Below, piece after piece: positions 24,730 through 32,637 of a stretch of DNA of 49,936 nucleotides. The notes beneath the pieces are model-generated. The model was not told the origin of the DNA, did no database searches, and saw only the letters and a list, made by a program, of their open reading frames with translations. Source of the stretch: an uncultured Clostridia bacterium (GTDB lineage: Bacteria > Bacillota > Clostridia > Oscillospirales > Ruminococcaceae). The DNA lies in the NCBI GenBank assembly GCA_947631445.1, contig CANRLN010000009.1, positions 1 to 49,936 of the forward strand, written 5' to 3'. Each line of letters begins with the position of its first letter. Position 1 is the first letter of the stretch. The translations under genes were made by a program, and so were the position numbers.

Positions 24730-25746
24730 CTATATGCTTATTTTATCAATAGGCAATGTGGCAATTCCATTAAGGCTTAAATCTGCTCTTTTGCCGGAAA
24801 TAAAATCATAATAGCCTTGGCAAGCAATCATAGCTCCATTATCTCCGCAAAGTTCAAGCTTTGGTGCGAAAAATTCAAAATTATTTTCACGGCACATATC
24901 TTCAAGACCTTTTCTAACAGAAGAATTTGCCGACACTCCCCCCGCAACCGCAATTTTATTATAACCAAAAGTTTTGGCAGCAAGCTGTGTTTTTTCAACC
25001 AAAATATCTGTAACAGTCTTTTGGAAAGATGCGGCAAGGTTGTTTACATCTATATCAATGCCCTTTTGTTTTGCATTATGTACTATATTTATTACTGCCG
25101 TTTTAAGACCCGAAAAGCTGAAATCAAATTCACTGCCATCAACCTTTGGTTTGGGAAGTTTGTAGGCGGTTGGGTCGCCAAGCTGTGCGGCTGCGTCAAT
25201 ATGCTTTCCGCCGGGATATTCAAAACCGATAGTTCTTGCGACCTTATCAAAACATTCTCCAACAGCGTCATCTCTTGTTCTACCAACAAGATGAAACTTT
25301 GTGTAGTCCAAAACTTCAATAATATGCGAATGACCTCCGCTTACCACAAGGCATAAATAGGGTGGTTTTAAATTGGGGTGGGTCAGATAGTTTGCACTCA
25401 TATGTCCTGCAATATGATGCACCGGCACAAGCGGAAGATTGTTTGCAAGGCAAAGTCCCTTTGCAAAGCTTATTCCAACAAGCAATGCACCGATAAGACC
25501 CGGTGCATAAGTTACAGCGACAGCGTCAATATCCTTTAGCTTAGTTCCTGAATCAAGCAGGGCTTTTTTTGTTGTAGCAGTTATATTTTCGGCATGACGG
25601 CGGGAGGCAATTTCGGGAACAACGCCACCGTATAGCCTGTGTTCGTCAATCTGGCTTGCCACCGCATTTGAGAGTATAATTTTTCCGTCCTCAACAACCG
25701 AGCAGGCGGTTTCATCGCAGGAGCTTTCTATTCCTAAGATTTTCAT
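24730..25746 (-). CDS. tsaD: tRNA N6-adenosine threonylcarbamoyltransferase
   Basis: TsaD transfers threonylcarbamoyl to A37 of ANN-decoding tRNAs, with TsaB and TsaE. The 338-residue protein has ILGIESSCDETACSVV at the start, HRLYGGVVPEIASRRHAENI near residue 37, the metal-binding HHIAGHMSAN near 110, CLVVSGGHSHI near 132, and VAGGVSANSSVRKGL near 270. A GGAGG site precedes the ATG. No tsaB or tsaE is adjacent. It has its own promoter. Confidence 0.97.
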   Translation of the reverse strand: MKILGIESSCDETACSVVEDGKIILSNAVASQIDEHRLYGGVVPEIASRRHAENITATTKKALLDSGTKLKDIDAVAVTYAPGLIGALLVGISFAKGLCLANNLPLVPVHHIAGHMSANYLTHPNLKPPYLCLVVSGGHSHIIEVLDYTKFHLVGRTRDDAVGECFDKVARTIGFEYPGGKHIDAAAQLGDPTAYKLPKPKVDGSEFDFSFSGLKTAVINIVHNAKQKGIDIDVNNLAASFQKTVTDILVEKTQLAAKTFGYNKIAVAGGVSANSSVRKGLEDMCRENNFEFFAPKLELCGDNGAMIACQGYYDFISGKRADLSLNGIATLPIDKISI

Positions 25747-25814
25747 TTTAATCCTCCAAAATTTTATTTATAGCAATATAAAAATGTAGTTTATAAAGTT
25801 ATTATAATAAAATA

Positions 25815-25843
25815 ATTATATCATATTTTTTTGCTGTTGTCAA
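25815..25843 (-). promoter_or_regulatory. Sigma-A promoter of tsaD
   Basis: On the minus strand: TTGACA (25843-25838), a 17-bp spacer and TATAAT (25820-25815), full consensus. Confidence 0.8.
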
Positions 25844-25899
25844 GAATAATATAAAATCTTGGGTGCGGATAAAAGTGTTGTTTATATTTTCTGTTATAG

Positions 25900-25926
25900 T
25901 ATTTCCCAGTCTATGGCGATGAAATA
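25900..25926. repeat. Degenerate short intergenic palindrome
   Basis: TATTTC and GAAATA flank CCAGTCTATGGCGAT. The outer arms pair but the inner stem has decayed. The centre CTATGGC matches other copies in the window. Confidence 0.4.
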
Positions 25927-26169
25927 CATAAAACTTTTTAAAGTAATCCTATAAAAAAATTTTTTAAAAACACAAATTGACCATTATCGTAATTTTCAGC
26001 GTATAGTTGTGTAAACGTTTTTATAAGTGTTGACTAAAAAAATTTACTTTTTGTTAATATTTTTGTAAGACTAAAAAAGTGTGTAAAATGTGTGAAAATT
26101 ACAAGTATAAGCCGAAAAAATTAAAAGTAATATTAGCTAAATTATTTGTGAAAAAAATCTGAAAATATA

Positions 26170-26198
26170 TTGACATTTAATGAAATGTATGTTATAAT
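26170..26198 (+). promoter_or_regulatory. Sigma-A promoter of the HTH/coiled-coil protein gene
   Basis: TTGACA at 26170-26175, a 17-bp spacer and TATAAT at 26193-26198, full consensus, with a leader of about 60 nt. Confidence 0.8.
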
Positions 26199-26264
26199 AG
26201 TATATAGAAAGCCAAGCTAAGGCTAAATCAATTATTTTTATATCTTTGAAAGGGGAAATTTTAA

Positions 26265-27218
26265 ATGTCAATGCCTATGCCATTTAACAAAAAGAAAGAA
26301 TTATCAACCAGTGAAAAAATAGTGCAATCTTTTGAACAAGGTAAGGAAGAACCTGCAATTGCCGAGGAACTTGATATTCCTGTTGGCTTTGTTATTGAAC
26401 ATCTTCGTAAAAAGGTTAGTGGCTATGTTGATTATCACACAAGAAAAAGACAGCAGGAAGCAGGAGCTACTCCAACTCCAAAACCGTCAGCAATTCCAAA
26501 CGCTACGCCAACCCCAAAACCGCCAGTAATTGCAAACGCTACTCCAACCCCTAAACCAGTTGCAAACGCTGCTTCAGCCCCAAAAACCAAGCTTGTTGAT
26601 GATGAGCATAAGGTAAAACTTGTGGACGATGAGGTTATCTCACGTTCCAAACCAAACGAAAAGTTTGTGCCTATTGCCGACCCTAACGAATCAATGGACG
26701 ATGTTCTCGACAGACCGGAAATTGATGATTTTGTTCTTTCAAGCAAAGGAGAAAAAGCTGAGATGCCAGAAGTTTCATCAACACCAGATAGTTTTGATGA
26801 ACTGCCAAAAAAGGCAAGTCCTGCTTCAAAAGCACAACAGCCAGCTCCAAAGCCGGTTTCAGCTCCTAAAGCTCAACAGACCAAACCACAGCCTGCACCA
26901 AAGGTGGCTACCCCAACAATAAATAATAATAGTGAGGTAAAAACAACTATGAGTTCACATGGATTTGCCGAAAAAATGGCAAAAATTGCTCCAATTGAAA
27001 TTGGAAAGCTTGATGCACAAATCAAACAAATTAAGGATTCAACCGCAAGCAAAACAAACGAAGCGATGGTTCTTGGTCAAAAGATTGAAAGCCTTAAGGC
27101 GGAGATTGTTAAGGCTGAAAAAGAGTTAGCTCTTCTTAATGCCGAACTTCAGACAACCGACACTGCTATTGCAGACCTTAACGCTGAAAGAGCTGAATGG
27201 GCTAAATTTTTGCAGTAA
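26265..27218 (+). CDS. Unrecognised protein: HTH-like N-terminus, Pro-rich middle, coiled-coil end
   Basis: I do not recognise this 317-residue family. Residues about 14-52 (SEKIVQSFEQGKEEP, AIAEELDIPVGFVIEHLRKK) look like a helix-turn-helix of the recombinase or sigma-region-4 type. Residues 65-110 are low complexity with three ATPTPKP units. Residues about 108-122 contain KLVDDE twice. Residues 125-235 are acidic then Pro/Lys/Gln/Ala-rich and probably disordered. Residues about 245-317 form a coiled coil with heptad-like Ile/Leu/Ala spacing. There is no signal peptide or membrane segment, so it is likely cytoplasmic. It has its own consensus promoter, a GAAAGGGG site and a terminator. A shorter gene with a similar HTH-like segment and pspA follow. 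Confidence 0.8.
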   Translation: MSMPMPFNKKKELSTSEKIVQSFEQGKEEPAIAEELDIPVGFVIEHLRKKVSGYVDYHTRKRQQEAGATPTPKPSAIPNATPTPKPPVIANATPTPKPVANAASAPKTKLVDDEHKVKLVDDEVISRSKPNEKFVPIADPNESMDDVLDRPEIDDFVLSSKGEKAEMPEVSSTPDSFDELPKKASPASKAQQPAPKPVSAPKAQQTKPQPAPKVATPTINNNSEVKTTMSSHGFAEKMAKIAPIEIGKLDAQIKQIKDSTASKTNEAMVLGQKIESLKAEIVKAEKELALLNAELQTTDTAIADLNAERAEWAKFLQ

Positions 27219-27237
27219 TTTTAGAACTACGTAATAT

Positions 27238-27275
27238 ATTTCTCCTTGTCTTGTTTTGGGCAGGGAGAAATTTTT
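27238..27275 (+). terminator. Intrinsic terminator after the HTH/coiled-coil gene
   Basis: ATTTCTCCTTG (27238-27248) pairs over 11 positions with CAGGGAGAAAT (27261-27271), including one G-U, and is followed by TTTTT. It separates this gene from the next promoter. Confidence 0.8.
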
Positions 27276-27334
27276 CAGGAAAATTAATTTTAAAATAGGC
27301 GTAGAATTATCAGCATAAAATTTTTATAATACTA

Positions 27335-27363
27335 TTGACTTTTTTATTTAAAAGTAGTATAAT
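27335..27363 (+). promoter_or_regulatory. Sigma-A promoter of the small HTH-like gene and pspA
   Basis: TTGACT at 27335-27340, a 17-bp spacer and TATAAT at 27358-27363. The leader to the ATG at 27393 is only about 23 nt. pspA has no clear promoter of its own, so it is probably read from here. Confidence 0.75.
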
Positions 27364-27392
27364 TAATATAATAAAGCAAGGGAGGAATGACT

Positions 27393-27707
27393 ATGGATTC
27401 TTTTGAACTTCAGATGCAACAATTGGAATTTAAAACATATTCAGAATATATTATAAATAATAATTGCACCATAAAGGAATGTGCCGATAATTTTTCTATG
27501 CCAGCTGAATATGTCAAGACAGTGCTTGAAAGTCAGCAGGGAAATCCGCTTTATTCTAAAGTTTGCGGTGTTCTTGAAAAAAATGCTGTTAATGTGGGCA
27601 GTGTAAATAATGTAGATTCAATTAAACCAAATGAGGAAAATCCGCTTCCTATTCCTTTGCCGATAAGGGCATTTACCGCTGTGACACCGCATATTGGCAA
27701 GCTTTAA
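27393..27707 (+). CDS. Unrecognised small protein with HTH-like N-terminus
   Basis: A 104-residue protein of no family I recognise. Residues about 14-48 (YSEYIINNNCTIKECADNF, SMPAEYVKTVLESQQ) resemble the N-terminal HTH-like segment of the protein at 26265-27218: in both, a short helix, a turn with Pro, and a helix with V...L spacing align (IAEELDIPVGFVIEHL against ECADNFSMPAEYVKTVL). The rest is polar, ending with a Pro-rich PLPIPLPIR stretch. The ATG at 27393 has GGGAGG at good spacing; the in-frame ATG at 27387 is too close to it. pspA starts 50 nt downstream, with only a weak hairpin between, so the two are likely co-transcribed. Confidence 0.75.
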   Translation: MDSFELQMQQLEFKTYSEYIINNNCTIKECADNFSMPAEYVKTVLESQQGNPLYSKVCGVLEKNAVNVGSVNNVDSIKPNEENPLPIPLPIRAFTAVTPHIGKL

Positions 27708-27757
27708 AAATCTTTCGCCTTAGCGAATGAAATATATTTTTATGGAGGATATTTTTT

Positions 27758-28543
27758 ATGGCAATTTTTCAAAGACTTGGAGATATTATTAAATCCAACA
27801 TCAACGACCTGCTTGACCGTGCCGAAAACCCCGAAAAAATGGTAAAGCAGATTATTATTGAAATGCAGCAGGAACTTGAAAAGTGTACTACTGCTTATGG
27901 TCAAGCACTTGCGGCTCAACGTCAGATTGAAAAAAAAGTGCAGGTTGCAACAACTAATTCTAAAACATGGGAAAATAAAGCTAAAATGGCAATGCAGGCA
28001 GGCAATATGGAACTTGCAAAACAGGCTCTTGAACGCAAGGTAGCTTGCGACAAGGAGGCAACCCAATATAATCAAATGTGTAGTCAAATTACGGCACAGG
28101 TAAATCAGATAAGAATGCAGACAGAGGCTCTCCGCTCCAAACTTGAGGAGGCTAAATCTCGTCAGTCGGTACTTATTGCACGCTCTAGAATGGCAGAGGC
28201 TCAGAAGAATATGGCTAAGTCTATTGGCAATATTGATACTTCTTCCGCCTTTTCCAAACTTGACCGAATGGAAGAAAAAATCGACCGTCAAGAGGCAGAG
28301 GCAAACGCCTTTTCGGAAATTGCCAATGCGGGTCTTGGTGCTAATGATTCCTTTGCACAAATGGAAAAAGATGCCGAGGTTAATTCCGAAATGATGCGTC
28401 TTATGCAAGAAATGGGAATGGCTGCTCCAACACCAGCAGTTGCCCCTGCTGGTTCGCCCGAATCGGTTGCAGATGTTGCAAACATTCCTGACGACCTCCC
28501 CGACCTTTCTTCTATTGCAGGTTTGGCTGACCTTAACAAATAA
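27758..28543 (+). CDS. pspA: PspA/IM30 family membrane-stress protein
   Basis: PspA/IM30 proteins are peripheral membrane coiled-coil proteins of the ESCRT-III superfamily that bind and repair stressed membranes. The 261-residue protein starts MAIFQRLGDIIKSNINDLLD with the amphipathic first helix, has the RAENPEKMVKQIIIEMQQEL segment, a long helical hairpin to about residue 185, and DRMEEKIDRQEAEANAF. The last 40 residues are Pro/Ala-rich with an acidic DDLPDLSS end. A GGAGGA site precedes the ATG. No pspF, pspB, pspC or liaRS homologue is adjacent; the neighbour is the small HTH-like gene. Confidence 0.92.
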   Translation: MAIFQRLGDIIKSNINDLLDRAENPEKMVKQIIIEMQQELEKCTTAYGQALAAQRQIEKKVQVATTNSKTWENKAKMAMQAGNMELAKQALERKVACDKEATQYNQMCSQITAQVNQIRMQTEALRSKLEEAKSRQSVLIARSRMAEAQKNMAKSIGNIDTSSAFSKLDRMEEKIDRQEAEANAFSEIANAGLGANDSFAQMEKDAEVNSEMMRLMQEMGMAAPTPAVAPAGSPESVADVANIPDDLPDLSSIAGLADLNK

Positions 28544-28564
28544 TATCTAAAATATAAAAAAATT

Positions 28565-28602
28565 TGTCCTACTGGTTTTACAGTAGGACATTAATTTTTT
28601 TA
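28565..28602. terminator. Bidirectional terminator between pspA and tktC
   Basis: TGTCCTACTG (28565-28574) pairs perfectly with CAGTAGGACA (28581-28590) over 10 bp with a six-base loop; T-rich runs follow on both strands. Confidence 0.85.
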
Positions 28603-29547
28603 TTTAGATTTAACTGCGTCAATTGCTGTTTTAACAATATTGTCAGAAGTAAGACCAAATTTCTTAAGCAGTTCAACGGCAGGTCCGCTATAACCGTACA
28701 CATCGTTTACACCGATTTTAACAACCTTGGTTGGGAGGTTTTCGCAAAGAACATCGCTTACCGCCGAACCCAGTCCGCCAATAACACTATGTTCTTCAAC
28801 AGTAAGAACAAGGTGGGTTTTCTTTGCCGAATTTATTATAATTTCACGGTCAATAGGTTTGATGGTGTGAATGTTGATAACCTCAGCACTAATTCCCGAG
28901 CCGGCAAGAATTTCGCCTGCCTCAATTGCAGGAGAAACCATAAGACCAGTTGCAATAATAGTAATGTCTGTTCCCTCACGGAGTTTAATTCCCTTGCCAA
29001 GTTCAAATTTATATGTATCTGGATTGTTGAATACTGGAACAGCAAGTCTACCAAAACGCATATATACAGGTCCAACAAATTCAGCAGCGGCTTTAACGGC
29101 AGCTTTTGCCTCTACATCGTCAGCGGGGTTTATAATTGTCATTCCGGGGATTGTTCTCATAAGTGCGATATCCTCGTTGCACTGGTGGGTAGCACCATCT
29201 TCTCCAACGGAAATTCCTGCGTGGGTTGCACCAATTTTCACATTAAGATGTGGATAACCGATTGAATTTCTTATAACTTCATATGCTCTGCCTGCGGCAA
29301 ACATTGCAAAGGACGAGGCAAAAGGAATCATTCCGGTTGCAGCAAGACCTGCGGCAACCCCCATCATGTTTGCTTCTGCAATACCGCAATCGTAAAATCT
29401 TTCGGGATATTTTTTCTTGAAAATAGCGGTTTTTGTTGCGGCAGCAAGGTCTGCATCAAGAACGCAAAGCTGCGGATATTTTTCGGCAAGCTCCACAAGA
29501 GCGTTGCCGTAGCTTTCACGGGTGGCAATTTTTACAACTTCAGACAT
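28600..29547 (-). CDS. Transketolase, C-terminal subunit
   Basis: Second half of a split transketolase of the non-oxidative pentose phosphate pathway, moving two-carbon units between sugar phosphates with thiamine diphosphate. The 315-residue protein covers the pyrimidine-binding domain (FYDCGIAEANMMGVAAGLA near residue 53, with the conserved Glu) and the C-terminal domain (LTVEEHSVIGGLGSAVSD near 235). GEDGATHQCNEDIALMRTIP near residue 113 is the sugar-binding region. It begins 4 nt after the N-terminal subunit. Split genes like this are common in Clostridia and Archaea. Confidence 0.95.
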   Translation of the reverse strand: MSEVVKIATRESYGNALVELAEKYPQLCVLDADLAAATKTAIFKKKYPERFYDCGIAEANMMGVAAGLAATGMIPFASSFAMFAAGRAYEVIRNSIGYPHLNVKIGATHAGISVGEDGATHQCNEDIALMRTIPGMTIINPADDVEAKAAVKAAAEFVGPVYMRFGRLAVPVFNNPDTYKFELGKGIKLREGTDITIIATGLMVSPAIEAGEILAGSGISAEVINIHTIKPIDREIIINSAKKTHLVLTVEEHSVIGGLGSAVSDVLCENLPTKVVKIGVNDVYGYSGPAVELLKKFGLTSDNIVKTAIDAVKSK

Positions 29548-29551
29548 TTTA

Positions 29552-30388
29552 TTAACCCTCCAATTCCTTTAATTGTGCGTCAAGTTCCTGCATTGCCTGC
29601 TGATACTGTTCAGCATTTGGAGCAACTCCATGCCATGAAACTTGATTTTCCATAAACGAAACGCCTTTACCCTTAACACTCTTTTGAATGATAGCAACAG
29701 GACGGTCGGAATTTAAGGCTTCATTAAATGCTCTTTCCATATCGTCAAAGCAATGTGCATTCATTTCGATTACTTTCCAGTTAAAAGCCTCAAACTTTTC
29801 TTTAATTGGATAAGGGGAGCATACGTCTTCAATGTTACCATCAATCTGGAGTCCGTTGTTGTCGACAATTGCAATAAGGTTATCAAGATTGTTGTGACTT
29901 GCAAACATACAAGCTTCCCAAACCTGACCTTCTTGAATTTCGCCGTCGCCCAAAATAGTATAAACCTTGAAATTTTCCTTTTTGATTTTTCCAGCAAGAG
30001 CCATACCGCAGGCAGCGGAAATTCCTTGACCGAGTGAACCAGATGACATATCAATACCAACAGTAGTTATTGAGGGGTGACCCTGCAAATGAGAACCTAT
30101 ATGACGAAGTGTTTTAAGTTCTTCGGTTGGAAAAAATCCTTTAAGTGCAAGTGCTGAATAGAGTGCAGGTACAGTATGACCTTTGGAAAGCACAAATCTG
30201 TCACGCTTTTCCCAATCGGGGTTTTTAGGGTCTACATTCATAAGATTAAAATAAAGGTAGGTTATTGTGTCCGCTATCGAAAGTGAACCGCCTGGGTGTC
30301 CTGATTTTGCGTTGAAAACACCCTCGATAATGCCTTTTCTGACCTTGCAGGCATTAATTTTAAGTGATTTTTTTGTTAATTCGTCCAT
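29552..30388 (-). CDS. Transketolase, N-terminal subunit
   Basis: First half of the split transketolase, 278 residues, holding the diphosphate-binding domain. Motifs: GHPGGSLSIADTITYLYF near residue 28, LSKGHTVPALYSALA near 67, and the thiamine-diphosphate/metal motif GDGEIQEGQVWEA with IAIVDNNGLQ near 150-180. It is active only with the downstream C-terminal subunit. It lies 20 nt after the HAD phosphatase gene, at the distal end of the long minus-strand gene run. Confidence 0.95.
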   Translation of the reverse strand: MDELTKKSLKINACKVRKGIIEGVFNAKSGHPGGSLSIADTITYLYFNLMNVDPKNPDWEKRDRFVLSKGHTVPALYSALALKGFFPTEELKTLRHIGSHLQGHPSITTVGIDMSSGSLGQGISAACGMALAGKIKKENFKVYTILGDGEIQEGQVWEACMFASHNNLDNLIAIVDNNGLQIDGNIEDVCSPYPIKEKFEAFNWKVIEMNAHCFDDMERAFNEALNSDRPVAIIQKSVKGKGVSFMENQVSWHGVAPNAEQYQQAMQELDAQLKELEG

Positions 30389-30408
30389 TTTAAAACCTCC
30401 GTTTAAAA

Positions 30409-31233
30409 TTATTTTTTAAGTCTGTTATACACCATATCTATAACGTGAGCCATAAAATCCTGTTCGCAGGAGTATTCCGACACAACATCGCACACCTGTT
30501 TTACATCATCTACGGCATTGGACGGGCAAACTGCAATATCAGCCGCCTTAAGCATTGCAATATCGTTGTTATAGTCGCCTGCCGCAACAATAGTATAGTC
30601 CTGCATACCACAAAGTTTCCGCATATTGTCAACCGCCGAACCCTTTGTGACATTAGGCGGAAGAATTTCATAATAAGATTTTGCCGAACGCACAAACTCA
30701 AGTCCACAATTGATAATATCACTGTTTTCCACATATTCAATTAGTTTTTCAAGATTTTCGGGACTGTCGGCAAAAAGAATTTTGTTCCAGTCGTTCGGCA
30801 CTTTTTCCAGACTGCACCGCTCGGGAACGGTTTTATAATATGTAAGATGAGTTTCTTCAAACTGGTTAATTTGAACCGCCCATACATTGTCAGGTCGCAG
30901 GATTTCACAGCCCGTGTCGGGATTGTCGTCAAGAATTTTTCTTAACACTTGTTTTGTAAAATCGGGAAGAAATATATTATATATCGATTTATTTTTTTGT
31001 ATATCATAAATCATTCCACCGTTGCAAAGTACAATGGGTGCATTAATTGGGAAAGCGTCAAAGTATTGGGTTGTTGACTGAATGGCTCTGCCGGTTGCTA
31101 TTGAAAATTTTCCGCCGTCAGCCGTAAATTTTTTTATAGCTTCAAGTGTTTTTTGCGAAACAACCTTTGATTTGGGCAGAAGTGTTCCGTCAAGGTCGGT
31201 TATAATAAGAACTTTTTTTATATTTTCAAACAT
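30409..31233 (-). CDS. HAD-superfamily Cof-type phosphatase
   Basis: A 274-residue cytoplasmic phosphatase of the Cof/IIB subfamily. It has the nucleophile motif ITDLDGTLL at residues 11-19, SIATGRA near residue 42, a C2 cap domain in the middle, and the metal-binding GDYNNDIAMLKAAD near 215. Cof enzymes hydrolyse sugar phosphates or flavin phosphates; the exact substrate is unknown. Its ATG overlaps the rluD stop as TAATG, which indicates translational coupling. Confidence 0.88.
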   Translation of the reverse strand: MFENIKKVLIITDLDGTLLPKSKVVSQKTLEAIKKFTADGGKFSIATGRAIQSTTQYFDAFPINAPIVLCNGGMIYDIQKNKSIYNIFLPDFTKQVLRKILDDNPDTGCEILRPDNVWAVQINQFEETHLTYYKTVPERCSLEKVPNDWNKILFADSPENLEKLIEYVENSDIINCGLEFVRSAKSYYEILPPNVTKGSAVDNMRKLCGMQDYTIVAAGDYNNDIAMLKAADIAVCPSNAVDDVKQVCDVVSEYSCEQDFMAHVIDMVYNRLKK

Positions 31234-32141
31234 TAAAGTTTCCTCATAATCTGATTAAAATATTCGGGCAGCTCTGTGTCAAACTCCATATACTGCTGAG
31301 TTTTTGGGTGAATAAAACCAAGTTTTTTAGCGTGAAGGCACTGACCCTGCAAACCTTTTACGGCTTTTCCATAAACATCATCACCATACACCGCATGACC
31401 TTTAAAAGCCGAATGTACCCTTATTTGGTGGGTTCTTCCCGTTTCGAGTTTAAATTCAACAAGGCTAAGACCATTAAAAATTTCAAGGGTTTTGTAGTGG
31501 GTTATAGCAGGTTTAGAATTTTTCTCTGTAACACACATTTTTTTTCGGTCGTAAGCACTTCTTCCAATAGGTGCATCAATTGTGCCTTGTTCGGGATTAA
31601 AATGCCCCACAACAAGTGCTTGATACACCCTTGTAAAAGAATGTGATTTAATCTGCTCTGCAAGAAAATTATGTGCCTCATCAGTTTTTGCCACCATTAA
31701 AAGACCGCTTGTGTTCTTGTCAATCCTATGCACAATTCCCGGTCGAACAACTCCGTTTATCGAGGAAAGTCTGCCTTTGCAGTGATAAAGCAGGGCATTG
31801 ACAAGTGTTCCATCGGGGTTGCCTGCCGCTGGGTGAACCACCATTCCTTTTGGCTTGTTTACCACCAAAAGGCAATCGTCCTCATAAACTATTTCAATTG
31901 GAATATCCTGTGGCTGTGCTTCAAGTGGTTGTGGGTCGGGAACGATAATTTCTATTACATCACCGACACAAAGTTTGTATTTTTTGTCGGTAGATTTGCC
32001 GTTTATGGTAACATTCCCCGATTCAATAAGCTTTACAATACCGCTTCTTGAAACAGAAACATCTAATTCCAATTCGCAAATAGCCTTGTCTGCTCTTGTT
32101 CCAGCAAGCTCCTGCGAAATTACAAACCTTTTACTTTCCAT
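31233..32141 (-). CDS. rluD: RluD-family pseudouridine synthase
   Basis: Makes pseudouridine in rRNA. The protein (302 residues from the ATG at 32141) has an N-terminal S4 domain (RADKAICELELDVSVSRSGI, then GNVTINGKSTDKKYKL) and the catalytic motif GIVHRIDKNTSGLLMVAKTD with the nucleophile Asp near residue 137. GRTHQIRVHSAFKGHAVYGD near 220 is the second family signature. The frame is open 10 codons further upstream, but AAAGGA before the ATG at 32141 favours that start, which overlaps the lspA end by 11 nt. The lspA-rluD pair is a common arrangement in Firmicutes. Confidence 0.93.
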   Translation of the reverse strand: MESKRFVISQELAGTRADKAICELELDVSVSRSGIVKLIESGNVTINGKSTDKKYKLCVGDVIEIIVPDPQPLEAQPQDIPIEIVYEDDCLLVVNKPKGMVVHPAAGNPDGTLVNALLYHCKGRLSSINGVVRPGIVHRIDKNTSGLLMVAKTDEAHNFLAEQIKSHSFTRVYQALVVGHFNPEQGTIDAPIGRSAYDRKKMCVTEKNSKPAITHYKTLEIFNGLSLVEFKLETGRTHQIRVHSAFKGHAVYGDDVYGKAVKGLQGQCLHAKKLGFIHPKTQQYMEFDTELPEYFNQIMRKL

Positions 32142-32622
32142 TATTTTTCTTTTCCTTTTCTTCTTTTGCACTCAGCACAAGCATATTTATATAAAATATA
32201 ATAGCACCGCACACAATAAATATATCCGCAAGATTGAATATAGGAAAATCGATAAAATCCGTTTTGATAAAGTCGACAACCTCACCCAATCTTATACGGT
32301 CGATAAGATTTCCAATTCCTCCGCCCACAACCATACTCAGCGAAACAAGATTAAGAGTAGATTTTCTGCGTATTTTATAAAGATATATCATAGCCGCAGT
32401 TATTGCAATAATCGGAAGAACAATAAGAAATAGTGTATTGCCTGACATAATGCTCCAAGCTGCCCCAGTGTTGGTAACATGGGTAAGCGAAAATAGTTTT
32501 ACACCACCTATTTTTACAACCTCGATAATCTGAAATTTATCAATATAGGTAAGTGTTAAATATTTGGTAAGCTGGTCAAGCCCAACCGTAAGTGCAATAA
32601 CTGCAAGACTGATAATAAACAT
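32131..32622 (-). CDS. lspA: Lipoprotein signal peptidase (signal peptidase II)
   Basis: Integral membrane aspartyl protease that cleaves prolipoprotein signal peptides before the lipidated Cys. The 163-residue protein has four hydrophobic segments, VTNTGAAWSI near residue 55, and the catalytic Asp motifs GGGIGNLIDRIRLGEVVDFI near 103 and FNLADIFI near 130. The tail KEEKEKKNNGK is basic. It would process the lipoproteins encoded in this window (GH9 and the transglutaminase-like protein). It lies 15 nt after ileS, the classic ileS-lspA order. Confidence 0.95.
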   Translation of the reverse strand: MFIISLAVIALTVGLDQLTKYLTLTYIDKFQIIEVVKIGGVKLFSLTHVTNTGAAWSIMSGNTLFLIVLPIIAITAAMIYLYKIRRKSTLNLVSLSMVVGGGIGNLIDRIRLGEVVDFIKTDFIDFPIFNLADIFIVCGAIIFYINMLVLSAKEEKEKKNNGK

Positions 32623-32637
32623 AAATTTCTCCGTTAA

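Larger units (their letters stand above)
25747..26264. other. 518-bp AT-rich divergent intergenic region
   Basis: Holds the tsaD promoter (25815-25843, minus), a degenerate palindrome (25900-25926) and the promoter of the next plus-strand gene (26170-26198). The 240 bp between the palindrome and that promoter is very AT-rich; I see no RNA gene or ORF in it. Confidence 0.6.

Noticed and set aside
27740-28408. A 222-codon open frame antisense to pspA
   Set aside because: It lies almost fully opposite PspA, whose family match is clear. Its product is Cys/His/Phe-rich with no domain and no suitable ribosome-binding site.
28564-29265. A 233-codon plus-strand frame opposite the transketolase C-terminal subunit
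   Set aside because: It is a shadow of the transketolase gene and starts inside a terminator hairpin.
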